From contig JAEWMY010000026.1 in assembly GCA_023393015.1 (NCBI GenBank), forward strand, positions 1 through 64,000: a stretch of DNA of 64,000 nt. Reading direction: 5' to 3'. This document shows positions 23,590-31,909 of the stretch, piece by piece (within the stretch, counting starts at the first letter, position 1; each line of letters opens with the position of its first letter). Both the position numbers and the translations under genes were made by a program. The stretch is from Spirochaetota bacterium. GTDB lineage: Bacteria > Spirochaetota > Spirochaetia > Treponematales > Treponemataceae. Under the pieces are notes generated by a model. That model did no database searches, was not told the origin of the DNA, and worked only from the letters and a program-made list of their open reading frames with translations.

Positions 23590-24624
23590 ATGGACAGTAT
23601 CGTAACCTTCGGTGAGATCATGCTGAGGCTCAAGAGCCCGCAGTCGGAACGGCTGTTTCAGTCACCGACGCTCGAGGCGACTTTCGGCGGGGGAGAGGCG
23701 AACGTCGCCGTTTCGCTCGCCGTGCTCGGGAAGAAGGCCTCCTTCGTCACGGCCCTTCCTTCCAACCCGATAGCCGACGCGGCGCTCGGCGAGCTCCGGA
23801 GGCACGGGGTCGACGTCTCGCGCGTACGGCGCTCGCCCGGAAGGGTCGGCGTCTACTTCCTCGAGAACGGGGCGAACCAGCGCGCCTCGAACGTCGTGTA
23901 CGACCGCGACGGAAGCTCCGTCTCGCGCGTCGCGCCTGGCGACTTCGACTGGCCGACGATATTCCGCGGCGTCCGGTGGTTCCACGTAACCGGCATCACG
24001 CCCGCCATCTCTGCCGGGGCCGCCTCCGTCTCGTTCGAGGCGGTACGCGCCGCGAAGGAAGCCGGCTGTACGGTCTCGATCGACCTCAACTACCGGAAGA
24101 AACTCTGGCAATACGGCAAGAAGGCCGTCGAGGTGATGCCGGAGCTCGTCGGTCTCGCGGACGTCCTCGTCGCGAACGAGGAAGACGCGCAGATGTGCCT
24201 CGGCATCGCGCCATCGAACGTCGACGTGACGGCGGGGCGCCTTGACGCGGAGGCGTACCGGGACCTCGCGCGTCGGGTCAGGGAGGCGTATCCGAACCTT
24301 TCGGTCGTCGCGATGACCCTGCGCGAGTCGCGGTCCGCGGACCGCAACGGATGGTCCGCCGTCCTCGACGGAGGGTCGGGCTTTCACGCGTCGAAGACGT
24401 ACGATATCGACGACATCGTGGACCGGGTCGGCGGCGGCGACGCCTTCGCCGCGGGACTGATATTCGGCCTTCTCGAGTTTCCCGGCGACGAGGCGCGCGC
24501 CCTCGAGTTCGCCGTCGCGGCGTCGTGCCTGAAACACTCCGTTTCGGGGGACTTCAACCTCTGCGGCCGCGGCGAGATCGAGGCCCTGCTTTCCGGCGAC
24601 GGTTCGGGCCGCGTGAACCGGTGA
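23590..24624 (+). CDS. kdgK: PfkB-family 2-keto-3-deoxygluconate kinase
   Basis: 344-residue ribokinase-type (PfkB) sugar kinase. The N-terminal signature FGGGEANVAVSLAVLGKK and the C-terminal catalytic motif DRVGGGDAFAAGLIFGL (about residues 276-292, with the base aspartate in GGGDAF) are intact. The protein resembles KdgK, which phosphorylates 2-keto-3-deoxygluconate to KDPG, the substrate of the aldolase encoded divergently 104 bp away; that pairing supports the assignment over fructokinase. An insertion (about 200-230) carries SNVDVTAGRLDAEAY. The start is set by a TTGACG/TAGTAT promoter 6 nt upstream. Confidence 0.85.
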   Translation: MDSIVTFGEIMLRLKSPQSERLFQSPTLEATFGGGEANVAVSLAVLGKKASFVTALPSNPIADAALGELRRHGVDVSRVRRSPGRVGVYFLENGANQRASNVVYDRDGSSVSRVAPGDFDWPTIFRGVRWFHVTGITPAISAGAASVSFEAVRAAKEAGCTVSIDLNYRKKLWQYGKKAVEVMPELVGLADVLVANEEDAQMCLGIAPSNVDVTAGRLDAEAYRDLARRVREAYPNLSVVAMTLRESRSADRNGWSAVLDGGSGFHASKTYDIDDIVDRVGGGDAFAAGLIFGLLEFPGDEARALEFAVAASCLKHSVSGDFNLCGRGEIEALLSGDGSGRVNR

Positions 24625-24668
24625 CTCGCTTCCGGCGTTCGGCGCGCGCGCGCGCGTAAGGAGCGATC

Positions 24669-25391
24669 ATGGATTCCATCGCATTGCGCCTTGTGGCGAG
24701 TCTTGTCGCCGGAGCACTGCTCGGGCTCGAGCGGCAGATGCACCGTCAGCCCGCGGGACTCAAGACGCACATTCTCATCTGTTCGGGTTCGACCCTGCTC
24801 ATGATCGTCTCGCTCCTTCTCGCCGGCGGCATCGACGTCTTCGAGAGCGCCCTCGTCGGGGCGGTCAGGGGCGTGTCTGTTTCCGGTCTCTTCGGCGATC
24901 CCGGAAGGCTCGCGGCGCAGGTCGTGTCGGGCATCGGCTTTCTCGGGGGCGGCGCGATCATCCGGCAGGGTTTCAACATCAAGGGCCTGACGACCGCCGC
25001 CACGATATGGGTTTCGGCCGCGATCGGCCTCGCCGTCGGACTCGGTGCCTACGGCGCCGCCGGGATCACCCTCGCGTGCGCGCTCGCGACGCTCTTTTTC
25101 CTCGAGAGGTACGAGTTGCGCCTTTTCCCGCCAAAGAACATCAAGACCCTGTATCTCGTGTACGACGAGCGCGAGTTCGATTTCGCCCGTCTCGAGCGCG
25201 AGCTCGCGGAGTTGAAGGTCGTCGTCGACAACATGGACGTCGCCAAGAACATGTCGTCGGACAGGATCAAGCTTTCCCTGCAGGTGCACGTCACCGCGCA
25301 CACGGACTACGCCTCGCTGACGCGGGCGCTGACGCGCGCCGGTTCCCTCGTCCGCATGGAACTCACCTCGAATGAAAAGCCGTCTCGATAA
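24669..25391 (+). CDS. MgtC/SapB family membrane protein
   Basis: 240-residue protein with an N-terminal MgtC/SapB domain of four to five membrane helices (1-150). The conserved pieces are LLGLERQMHRQPAGLKTHILI, GIGFLGGGAIIRQG and GLTTAATIWVSAAIGLAVGLG. A soluble C-terminal ACT-like domain (about 160-240) follows. Family members modulate magnesium homeostasis and, in pathogens, ATP synthase activity; they are not themselves Mg2+ transporters. AAGGAG lies 6 nt before the ATG. The 3' end overlaps the pseudouridine synthase gene by 20 bp, so the two are coupled. Confidence 0.9.
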   Translation: MDSIALRLVASLVAGALLGLERQMHRQPAGLKTHILICSGSTLLMIVSLLLAGGIDVFESALVGAVRGVSVSGLFGDPGRLAAQVVSGIGFLGGGAIIRQGFNIKGLTTAATIWVSAAIGLAVGLGAYGAAGITLACALATLFFLERYELRLFPPKNIKTLYLVYDEREFDFARLERELAELKVVVDNMDVAKNMSSDRIKLSLQVHVTAHTDYASLTRALTRAGSLVRMELTSNEKPSR

Positions 25392-26184
25392 ACTTCTCGC
25401 CGAAAACGGATGGGGCTCGCGGCGGGATATCAAGCGGATACTCCGCGAACGGGAACTGACGGTAAACGGCGTGACGCGTACGGACCCCGCCTTCAGGGTC
25501 GATCCCGACTCCGATCTCGTCGCCCTGAACGGCCGGCCAGTCGTCCTGAGGACCTTTTCGTATCTCATGCTCAACAAATGCGCGGGCGTCGTCACCTCGA
25601 CGAGCGATCCCGTTCACCGCACCGTCATGGACCTGATCGGTTCCCCGTGGTCTTCCATGGGATTGTTTCCCGTCGGTCGCCTCGACGTCGATACCGAGGG
25701 CTTGCTCGTGCTTACGAACGACGGCCCCTTGACGCACCGGATAACCTCGCCGAAATCGGGATGCGAGAAGGCGTATCTCGCGCGGTTGCGCGATCCCGTC
25801 GACGATCCGACGCTCGAAGACTACCGGCGAAGGTTTCTCGAGGGCGTAACCTTTCACGACGGATACACCTGCATGCCCGCCGTGATCGAGCGGGCGCGCG
25901 TCGTCGAGTCGCCCGTGGCCGGCGCGCCATCCGCCCGTGCGCTATCCGTCGACGGCTCCTCCGCCGACGACTCCTCAGCCTGCCTGGAGGTTCGCGTCGT
26001 CATTCGGGAAGGGAAGTACCATCAGGTAAAGAAGATGTTCAAGGCCGTCGGCAACGAGGTCGTCTATCTGAAGCGACTGTCCATGGGACGGCTTTCTCTT
26101 GATCCGGCCTTGCCGCCGGGCAGGTATCGGGAATTGACCGAAGACGAGATCGCGCTTCTGCGCGACGGGGACCGGCCGGAATAG
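25372..26184 (+). CDS. RsuA/RluB-type pseudouridine synthase
   Basis: 270-residue rRNA pseudouridine synthase. An N-terminal S4 RNA-binding domain (1-50; RLDKLLAENGWGSRRDIKRIL) precedes the catalytic domain with the nucleophilic aspartate in GRLDVDTEGLLVLTNDG (about 101-117). The conserved KxY motif is seen as CEKAYLARL and the closing motif as EGKYHQVKKMF. A low-complexity Ser/Ala/Asp insertion (about 183-202) interrupts the catalytic domain. The exact target uridine (16S or 23S) cannot be assigned from sequence. It starts inside the mgtC gene. Confidence 0.9.
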   Translation: MKSRLDKLLAENGWGSRRDIKRILRERELTVNGVTRTDPAFRVDPDSDLVALNGRPVVLRTFSYLMLNKCAGVVTSTSDPVHRTVMDLIGSPWSSMGLFPVGRLDVDTEGLLVLTNDGPLTHRITSPKSGCEKAYLARLRDPVDDPTLEDYRRRFLEGVTFHDGYTCMPAVIERARVVESPVAGAPSARALSVDGSSADDSSACLEVRVVIREGKYHQVKKMFKAVGNEVVYLKRLSMGRLSLDPALPPGRYRELTEDEIALLRDGDRPE

Positions 26185-26235
26185 GCGCTTTCCCGCGACG
26201 CGGCGGGGAGCGACCTGTTTTACCAACCGGCCGGT

Positions 26236-26997
26236 TTACCAACCGCCTGACGAGCCGCCGCCGCCGAATCCGCCGCCGCCCCCGGAGAAACCTCCTCCCG
26301 AAAATCCGCCGCCTCCGTGGCGATTGCCGCCCGAAAGCAGGCTTCCAAGGATCAACGGACCGAGGATGCCGCCCCCTCCGCGCCGACTTCGTCCCGCGAT
26401 CATCAACAGCATGAAAACGACGAAGAATACGAACGAGGCGATCCCGTCGCCTTCATCCTTCTTGCGGGGATCCTTGACCTCATCCGCCACGATCTCCGCG
26501 TTGTCCGTCGCGAGTCCGACGATGTTCCGGCACGCCTCGTAAATTCCCTCGGCGTACTTTCCCTCGCGAAAGCGCGGGGCGATCACGTTGCGGATTATGA
26601 GTCCCGCCGCCGCGTCGGTGAGCGAACCCTCGAGTCCGTATCCGACTTCTATGCGTACGGCGCGGTCGGCGACGGAGACGAGCAGGAGCGCGCCGTCGTC
26701 GCGGTCTTTTCGGCCCAGCTTCCACGCGTCAGCCACCCGTATCGAGTAGCCCTCGAGCGAGTCCCCGCCGAGGGAATCGATCGTCAGGACAGCGAGCTGT
26801 ACGCCGGTCTGGCTGTCTACCGAGGATAAAAACGAGGATATTTCGGCTTCCTCCGAGTCGGAAAGGACGTTCGCGAGATCGACGACCCGGCCGGTCAGCG
26901 GGGGAACCTCGCGTGCATGCGGGGAGGGAGACAGCAACGCGAACGCAAGCGCGGCGAGCGCCGCGCGGAGGGCGACCCCGCGGCGTCGGGCGGTCAT
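26236..26997 (-). CDS. TPM-domain protein, YgcG type
   Basis: 253-residue exported protein. A signal peptide (about 1-28, ending SPHAREVP) is followed by a TPM domain (about 30-165; VVDLANVLSDSEEAEI and the LTDAAAG segment), a membrane helix (about 185-202, FVFFVVFMLLMIAG) and a very Gly/Ser-rich tail with GGGGFSGGG units. TPM proteins of this form are thought to be membrane-anchored with the domain outside and to act in envelope repair or protein turnover. The ATG overlaps the stop of the second TPM gene (ATGA). The last codons and stop are duplicated just downstream (CGGTTGGTAAA twice), a probable recent duplication. Confidence 0.85.
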   Translation of the reverse strand: MTARRRGVALRAALAALAFALLSPSPHAREVPPLTGRVVDLANVLSDSEEAEISSFLSSVDSQTGVQLAVLTIDSLGGDSLEGYSIRVADAWKLGRKDRDDGALLLVSVADRAVRIEVGYGLEGSLTDAAAGLIIRNVIAPRFREGKYAEGIYEACRNIVGLATDNAEIVADEVKDPRKKDEGDGIASFVFFVVFMLLMIAGRSRRGGGGILGPLILGSLLSGGNRHGGGGFSGGGFSGGGGGFGGGGSSGGW

Positions 26998-27713
26998 TCT
27001 CCCGCCTCCAGAAAGGCGATCGCGTCCGTCAACTCGTTCGGGTTCTCGCGCTTGGCCGGAAAGTGCTCGGCGAGCAGCGTCCCGCAGGACTCCGCAGCCC
27101 ATACGAGTTCCCGTCGCAACGTTCCCTCCCTGACCGAGCGCGCTATGCGCTCCGCGAGTGCGTTCCACGTCGATTGGTCGATTTTCCCGCTGATGCCGGA
27201 GTCCGCGAGGATTCGCACTTCGCGTTCCATGCGGGAAATGAAAATGAGGATGCCCGTGCGCTCCGACGTCGCGTAGACGCCGCTTTCGACGAAGTGCCTG
27301 AGCGCGCGCCGGTACACCGCGCGCGACCTCTCCCGTCGCGGCACGACGAGACGGTCGATCGCCGGAACGTTCGCGAGGAGATAGAACAGCGCGATGACGA
27401 GAAACGCCCCCGCTCCGCACGCGGCCGTGGCGTACCAGGCCGGCGGATGCCACACGAGCGAGTCGAGAAAGCCCGCAATATCCGAATGGAAGGTCAGGGC
27501 TAGGGCGAAGGCGAGCGCCCCCGCGATGACGGCGGCGAAGAGCTCGCGGAACGAGTAATCCGCGCTTTCGGGGGTAACCGCTATCGCGATTTCTCCCGTG
27601 GTGCCGCTTTCCGCCTTTCTCACCGCCCGTTCGATCCCGGCGAGATCCTCCTCGGTCAGCCCGAGGCCCCTCGCGAGCGCGTTCGGCCGTCCCTTTCCGG
27701 CTCGGTCGCTCAT
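26994..27713 (-). CDS. TPM-domain membrane protein
   Basis: 239-residue protein with a TPM domain split around two central membrane helices (about 58-75 and 93-115). A start segment resembles the TPM opening (RAVRKAESGTTGEIAIAVTPES) and the C-terminal half carries RILADSGISGKID and AEHFP, the usual YgcG-partner signatures. There is no signal peptide. It lies between lemA and the YgcG-like gene with ATGA overlaps on both sides, the familiar LemA-TPM arrangement. A role in membrane stress or septum-associated processes is known only from family associations. Confidence 0.82.
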   Translation of the reverse strand: MSDRAGKGRPNALARGLGLTEEDLAGIERAVRKAESGTTGEIAIAVTPESADYSFRELFAAVIAGALAFALALTFHSDIAGFLDSLVWHPPAWYATAACGAGAFLVIALFYLLANVPAIDRLVVPRRERSRAVYRRALRHFVESGVYATSERTGILIFISRMEREVRILADSGISGKIDQSTWNALAERIARSVREGTLRRELVWAAESCGTLLAEHFPAKRENPNELTDAIAFLEAGE

Positions 27714-28321
27714 TCGAAGGATACCGCGGGCGCCGTTTGCGCCGCGTCATCCGCGGCGAAATAGGCCTTCTCGCGGAAGCCGTTCATGTTCGCTATGATC
27801 GCGCGCGGAAACTGCTTGATGAAGGTGTTGTATCCGCGTACCACCTCGTTGTATCTCATCCTCTCGACCGTAATGCGGTTCTCGGTTCCCTCGAGCTGGT
27901 CCTGGAGCGCGAGGAAGTTCTGGTCGGCCTTGAGCTGGGGATAGTTTTCGGTCACGACGAGGAGCCGCTGCAAGGCGCTTCCGAGCTCCCCTTGCGCCTT
28001 CTGGAACCGCTTGAAGGATTCCGGGTCGTTCAGTACCTCGTCGGAGACGTTCATCACGCCTCCCGCGCGCGAGCGCGCCTCGGCGATGTCGGTGAATACC
28101 TTCGACTCGTGCTGGGCGTAGCCCTTGACCGTCGCCACGAGATTGGGGATGAGGTCGAGCCGGCGTTGGTAGACGTTTTGTACCTGTCCCCATTGAGCCT
28201 TGACTCCCTCGTCCATCGCGACCATCGAGTTGTAATTGCCCGCGAAGAAGCGATAGGCGCCGATAACGATTACGGCGACAATCGCCAGCACGACCAAAAC
28301 GGTCTTTATCCCTTTGCTCAT
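27710..28321 (-). CDS. lemA: LemA family protein
   Basis: 203-residue LemA homologue: a single N-terminal membrane helix (about 6-24) followed by a long antiparallel helical domain. Family hallmarks are NYNSMVAMDEGVKAQWGQVQN, QRRLDLIPNLVATVKGYA and ENRITVERMRYNEVVRGYN. The start is ATG at 28321 with CGGAGGAA 5 nt upstream; a reading 21 codons longer would run through its promoter. Function is unclear in all bacteria studied, but the LemA-TPM-YgcG operon is common. Three ACGTAA motifs surround its presumed TATACT -10 box at 28350-28345. Confidence 0.9.
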   Translation of the reverse strand: MSKGIKTVLVVLAIVAVIVIGAYRFFAGNYNSMVAMDEGVKAQWGQVQNVYQRRLDLIPNLVATVKGYAQHESKVFTDIAEARSRAGGVMNVSDEVLNDPESFKRFQKAQGELGSALQRLLVVTENYPQLKADQNFLALQDQLEGTENRITVERMRYNEVVRGYNTFIKQFPRAIIANMNGFREKAYFAADDAAQTAPAVSFE

Positions 28322-28339
28322 GGAATTCCTCCGAAGAAA

Positions 28340-28367
28340 ACGTAAGTATACGTAAAAGCTAACGTAA
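28340..28367 (-). promoter_or_regulatory. lemA promoter region with ACGTAA repeats
   Basis: A TATACT -10 box on the minus strand (28350-28345) lies among three direct ACGTAA motifs starting at 28340, 28350 and 28362. The spacing of 10 and 12 bp is close to one helical turn, as expected for a regulator binding one DNA face. The -35 is poor. Confidence 0.4.
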
Positions 28368-28399
28368 TACGGGAGCAGGGTCAATTAATGCCGAACCAC

Positions 28400-28427
28400 T
28401 TGACAAAATTCGTCCTAAGGTCATAAA
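28400..28427 (+). promoter_or_regulatory. Promoter of the tetR-RND operon
   Basis: Consensus -35 TTGACA (28400-28405) and a -10 such as CATAAA (28422-28427) at 16 bp. The TetR-type palindrome at 28448-28460 lies just downstream, where a bound repressor would block transcription. Confidence 0.55.
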
Positions 28428-28447
28428 TACTACGAAAGGTAATTAAA

Positions 28448-28460
28448 TGACCGACGGTCA
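28448..28460. promoter_or_regulatory. TetR-type operator
   Basis: Perfect palindrome TGACCG-A-CGGTCA. This TGACCGnCGGTCA form is typical of operators bound by TetR-family repressors of efflux and lipid genes. It lies 36 bp before the tetR start codon. Confidence 0.65.
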
Positions 28461-28496
28461 GAAAATTGCGACATACCATGATAATCGAGGCGGCGT

Positions 28497-29165
28497 ATGG
28501 GTATTGCGGAACGAAAGGAGCGAGAGCGGGAGTTGCGACGGCAGATGATCCTGGATTCCGCCCGGGAGATCATCCTGGAACGCGGGGTCGAATCCGTCAG
28601 CATGTCCGATATCGCGCGCGAGTGCGAGCTCAGCAAGGCGACGCTCTACCTGTATTTCCGCAACAAGGAGAGCCTTCTGGAGGCCATCTTCAACGAGGCG
28701 GGGAACGCCTTCGTCGAGTATGTCGAGGCGCGGCTGTCCGAGGACGACTCCGGCATAACGGCGATCCGGGTGCTCTGGCAGTGTTATCTCGACCGTTTCA
28801 GCGACTCGAGCGACATCTTCGTCCTGATCGGCATCAAGAACTTTATCGCCCCGAGTTTTCCCCTGCTGTACGATGCGGGCGGCAAGTGCGCGAAGTTGCC
28901 GGGCGCGCGCATGATCTCGCTCATCCGGGACGTCATCGCGCGCGGATTGCGCGACGGGACGCTCGGGACGGACCTTGACGCGGAGTCCCTCGCGCGCACC
29001 GTGCTGATCGTGTCCTCCGGGATCATCGACAACGTCGCGCGCCTTCCCCGCGACTTGCGGGACATGTCCCTCGTCGTGTCCGAGATGCGTCGGGTCTTCG
29101 AGATCCTTCTCAGGGGGATGGCGGGACACGGCGTCGACACGTCGCAATTGAAGCTTTCCGAATGA
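28497..29165 (+). CDS. TetR family repressor
   Basis: 222-residue TetR/AcrR regulator. The N-terminal helix-turn-helix (about 10-60) shows ILDSAREIILERGVESVSM and IARECELSKATLYLYFRNKE, the standard signature. The C-terminal ligand domain (60-222) is variable, as usual. It lies 19 bp before the RND transporter gene on the same strand, and a perfect TetR-type palindrome sits in its leader, so it probably represses the whole export cassette and itself. The inducer is unknown. No strong Shine-Dalgarno precedes the ATG. Confidence 0.9.
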   Translation: MGIAERKERERELRRQMILDSAREIILERGVESVSMSDIARECELSKATLYLYFRNKESLLEAIFNEAGNAFVEYVEARLSEDDSGITAIRVLWQCYLDRFSDSSDIFVLIGIKNFIAPSFPLLYDAGGKCAKLPGARMISLIRDVIARGLRDGTLGTDLDAESLARTVLIVSSGIIDNVARLPRDLRDMSLVVSEMRRVFEILLRGMAGHGVDTSQLKLSE

Positions 29166-29184
29166 CATAAAGGAGCGTACGAGA

Positions 29185-31908
29185 ATGAAACGAATCTATC
29201 GCCATCCGCGGGCGATCGTCGCGGTGATACTGGCCGTCACGGCGGCGTTCGCCGCGCAATTTCCGAAAATGGAGCTCGACAACAACAATTACCGCTTCGT
29301 CCCGGAAAACGATCCGTCGCGCCTCCAGGCCGAGGCCATCGACGACGACTTCGGGAGCCAGGTGTTCATCCTCATCGGGCTCGAGCGTCCCTTCGATTCG
29401 GTTTTCGACGGCGACTTCCTGGCCCGCGTGCGGGATTTCGACGAGCGGCTGAAATCGCTCGGGAGAATCGATACGGTCAGTTCCATCGTATCGACCGATT
29501 ACATCACCGCGCGGGGAGACTCGATCGTCGTGGAACCGATCGTGCCCGAGGCCTTCGCGGGGAGCCCGGCGGAAATCGCCGAGGTTAAAAACCGCGTCCG
29601 TTCCTGGGATCTCTACGACCGCGCCCTCGTCTCGGACGACGAGAAATCGACGCAGGTGCTCGTCGCGCTCGACATGGAGTCCGACGAGGCGGGAGGGGAG
29701 GAGAGTCTCGCGGTCCTCGGCGAGATCCGCTCTCTCTCTCGAGCCATATTCGACGACGGCACCAGGGTCTATCTCGCGGGCATGCCCGTATTGAGCTCGG
29801 ACATCAATTCAGCGATGAAGGCCGACTTGCGGACGCTCATCCCGCTCGTCGTGCTCGCCGTCCTCGCTATCCTCTTTTTCTCGTTCCGCCGGGCCCTCGC
29901 GATCGCGCTTCCCCTCGCGACGGTTGTCATCGCCACGATCTGGTCGGTCGGAGCGATGCCGCTGTTCGGCGTCAGGCTGTCGATCCTCTCGACCGTGTTG
30001 CCCGTCATACTCGTCGCGGTCGGGAGCGCGTACGGGATCCACGTCGTGACGCACTACCTCGACGACCGTCTCGACGGAAGGACTCTGACGAAGGAGGAAC
30101 ACGAAAGGCTCGTTCTCGAGCTCCTCTCAAGGATCGGAAAGCCGGTCGCGCTCGCGGCGTTGACCACCTTCGTCGGTTTCGTTTCCTTCTGCTTTACCTC
30201 GGTCCTTCCGATCCGGGAGTTCGGCTATTTTTCCAGCTTCGGCGTTGTAGCCGCGTTCGTCGTCTCGATGACCTTCATTCCGGCGGTGCTCCTCCTGCGC
30301 GGCCCGAAACCCCTTCCGCGGCGGAACTCGGCGGGAAAGCCCGCCGCGTCCGGCGCGGCTTCGGGGCCGTCCGCGGCGACCGGCGACCCCTTGAGCGACG
30401 CGATCGCCGACTCGTTTACCGCGGTAACGCGGAAGAAGCGGATCGTCATCCTCTGTTCCGTCGCGCTTATCGCCCTTTCCTGCTACGGAATCACGAAGCT
30501 CGTGATCGACAACGTGCTGGTGGAATACTTCCGCGGCGACGCGGACGTCGCCGAGTCGGACAGGTTCATACGGGAGCGGTTCGCGGGCACGAAGACGGTC
30601 AGCGTCGTCGTGCGCTCGGACGAGCCGCTCGGCGTCCTGCACCCGGACGTTCTCGTCGCCATGGACGGCCTTTCCGCGTACCTGACGGAGAGCGTGCCGA
30701 ACGTCGGCAAGACGATGGGATTCACCGATCTCGTCAAGAGGATCAACCAGGTTTACAACGCCGACGAGGATCCCTCGGGCATCAGGCCTCAGGCGGCCCC
30801 TCTGGCGCCGGCGTCTGGAGACGGCGACGGCTTCGGCTTCGGCGACACGGGCGATTTCGGTTTCGGGGATTTCGGAGAGTCGTCGGAAGGCGATTCGGTT
30901 TCCGACGTCTCTTCGGCCGCGCTACCCTCGATTTCCGCCGGCACCATCTCCGACGCCGCCGCCGGGCGCGCCGCGCCATCCCGCGAGGAAACGGTGACAC
31001 GGGACTCCCTCGTCGCGTCGCTTGACCGCGCGCTCAGGGAGACGAACACGGGTAACGCCTGCGTGAGGGATTTCGTCAAGGAACTCAGGGCTTCCGTGAA
31101 CTACGAAGGAGAGGCTTATTACGAGATCCCGGCCGACCCGGCCCGGTACGGAAAGACGACCAAGGAGGAGCTCGCCTCGCTCGTTTCGAACTATCTCGTC
31201 CTCCTTTCGGGCGACATCGGGTCGTACGCGAACGATCCGCTCGAGCCGACGGCTATACGGATGAACGTGCAGCTCAAGACCCTCGGTCAGATCGATACCG
31301 ACGCGGTCGTCGCGAAGATCGAAGAGTACGCGCGCGCGAAATTCCCCCCGACGGTGGAGGTCACGGTCGGCGGCATCGCCTTCGTCGAGCGCTCGCTCAA
31401 CCGGCTCGTCGTCCAGTCGCAGGTCGTGTCGGTCGTCATATCGATCGCGATGGTATTCGTCATTCTCTCGGTTTCCTGGGGATCCGTCTGGGCGGGTCTC
31501 ATCGGCATCGCGCCGCTCGCGATCTCGATACTGCTCAACTTCGCCGTCATGGCCCTGACCGGCATCAAGCTAAACATCGGCACGGCCCTCGTCGCGAGTC
31601 TCGCTGTCGGTATCGGGATCGACTACACCATACACTATCTCGCGGCCTACAACCGGGAGTACGTCGCGCACGGGGGGGCGAAGGGATTTCTCCGGCGTAC
31701 CTTCGTGACGTCCGGAAAGGCCATCATGATCAACGCCATATCGGTCGGGTGCGGCTTCGCCGTCCTGATCCTGTCCGAGTTCAACATGCTTTCGCAGTTC
31801 GGCTTCCTCATCGCCCTCACCATGCTCTCGAGCTCGGTGGTCGCGCTGACGGTTTTGCCCGTGCTGCTTAACTGGATACGACCGCAATTCATCACGAAGG
31901 AGAGATAA
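29185..31908 (+). CDS. RND/MMPL superfamily exporter
   Basis: 907-residue inner-membrane exporter of the RND/MMPL type, with 12 predicted helices arranged as 1+5 and 1+5 around two large extracytoplasmic loops. Signatures include GSAYGIHVVTHYLDD and the matching second-half VGIGIDYTIHYLAAYNREY, both characteristic of MMPL proton-pathway regions. Between the halves, residues about 540-590 form a low-complexity Gly/Phe/Asp/Ser insert with FGFGD-like repeats. AAAGGAG precedes the ATG. With the LolA-like and barrel genes that follow, it resembles cassettes that move lipids or hydrophobic molecules between membranes. Substrate not known. Confidence 0.9.
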   Translation: MKRIYRHPRAIVAVILAVTAAFAAQFPKMELDNNNYRFVPENDPSRLQAEAIDDDFGSQVFILIGLERPFDSVFDGDFLARVRDFDERLKSLGRIDTVSSIVSTDYITARGDSIVVEPIVPEAFAGSPAEIAEVKNRVRSWDLYDRALVSDDEKSTQVLVALDMESDEAGGEESLAVLGEIRSLSRAIFDDGTRVYLAGMPVLSSDINSAMKADLRTLIPLVVLAVLAILFFSFRRALAIALPLATVVIATIWSVGAMPLFGVRLSILSTVLPVILVAVGSAYGIHVVTHYLDDRLDGRTLTKEEHERLVLELLSRIGKPVALAALTTFVGFVSFCFTSVLPIREFGYFSSFGVVAAFVVSMTFIPAVLLLRGPKPLPRRNSAGKPAASGAASGPSAATGDPLSDAIADSFTAVTRKKRIVILCSVALIALSCYGITKLVIDNVLVEYFRGDADVAESDRFIRERFAGTKTVSVVVRSDEPLGVLHPDVLVAMDGLSAYLTESVPNVGKTMGFTDLVKRINQVYNADEDPSGIRPQAAPLAPASGDGDGFGFGDTGDFGFGDFGESSEGDSVSDVSSAALPSISAGTISDAAAGRAAPSREETVTRDSLVASLDRALRETNTGNACVRDFVKELRASVNYEGEAYYEIPADPARYGKTTKEELASLVSNYLVLLSGDIGSYANDPLEPTAIRMNVQLKTLGQIDTDAVVAKIEEYARAKFPPTVEVTVGGIAFVERSLNRLVVQSQVVSVVISIAMVFVILSVSWGSVWAGLIGIAPLAISILLNFAVMALTGIKLNIGTALVASLAVGIGIDYTIHYLAAYNREYVAHGGAKGFLRRTFVTSGKAIMINAISVGCGFAVLILSEFNMLSQFGFLIALTMLSSSVVALTVLPVLLNWIRPQFITKER

Positions 31909-31909
31909 C

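Noticed and set aside
28338..28367. ACGTAA repeats as a CRISPR-like array
   Set aside because: Units are only 6 bp and there are three; no spacers or cas genes.
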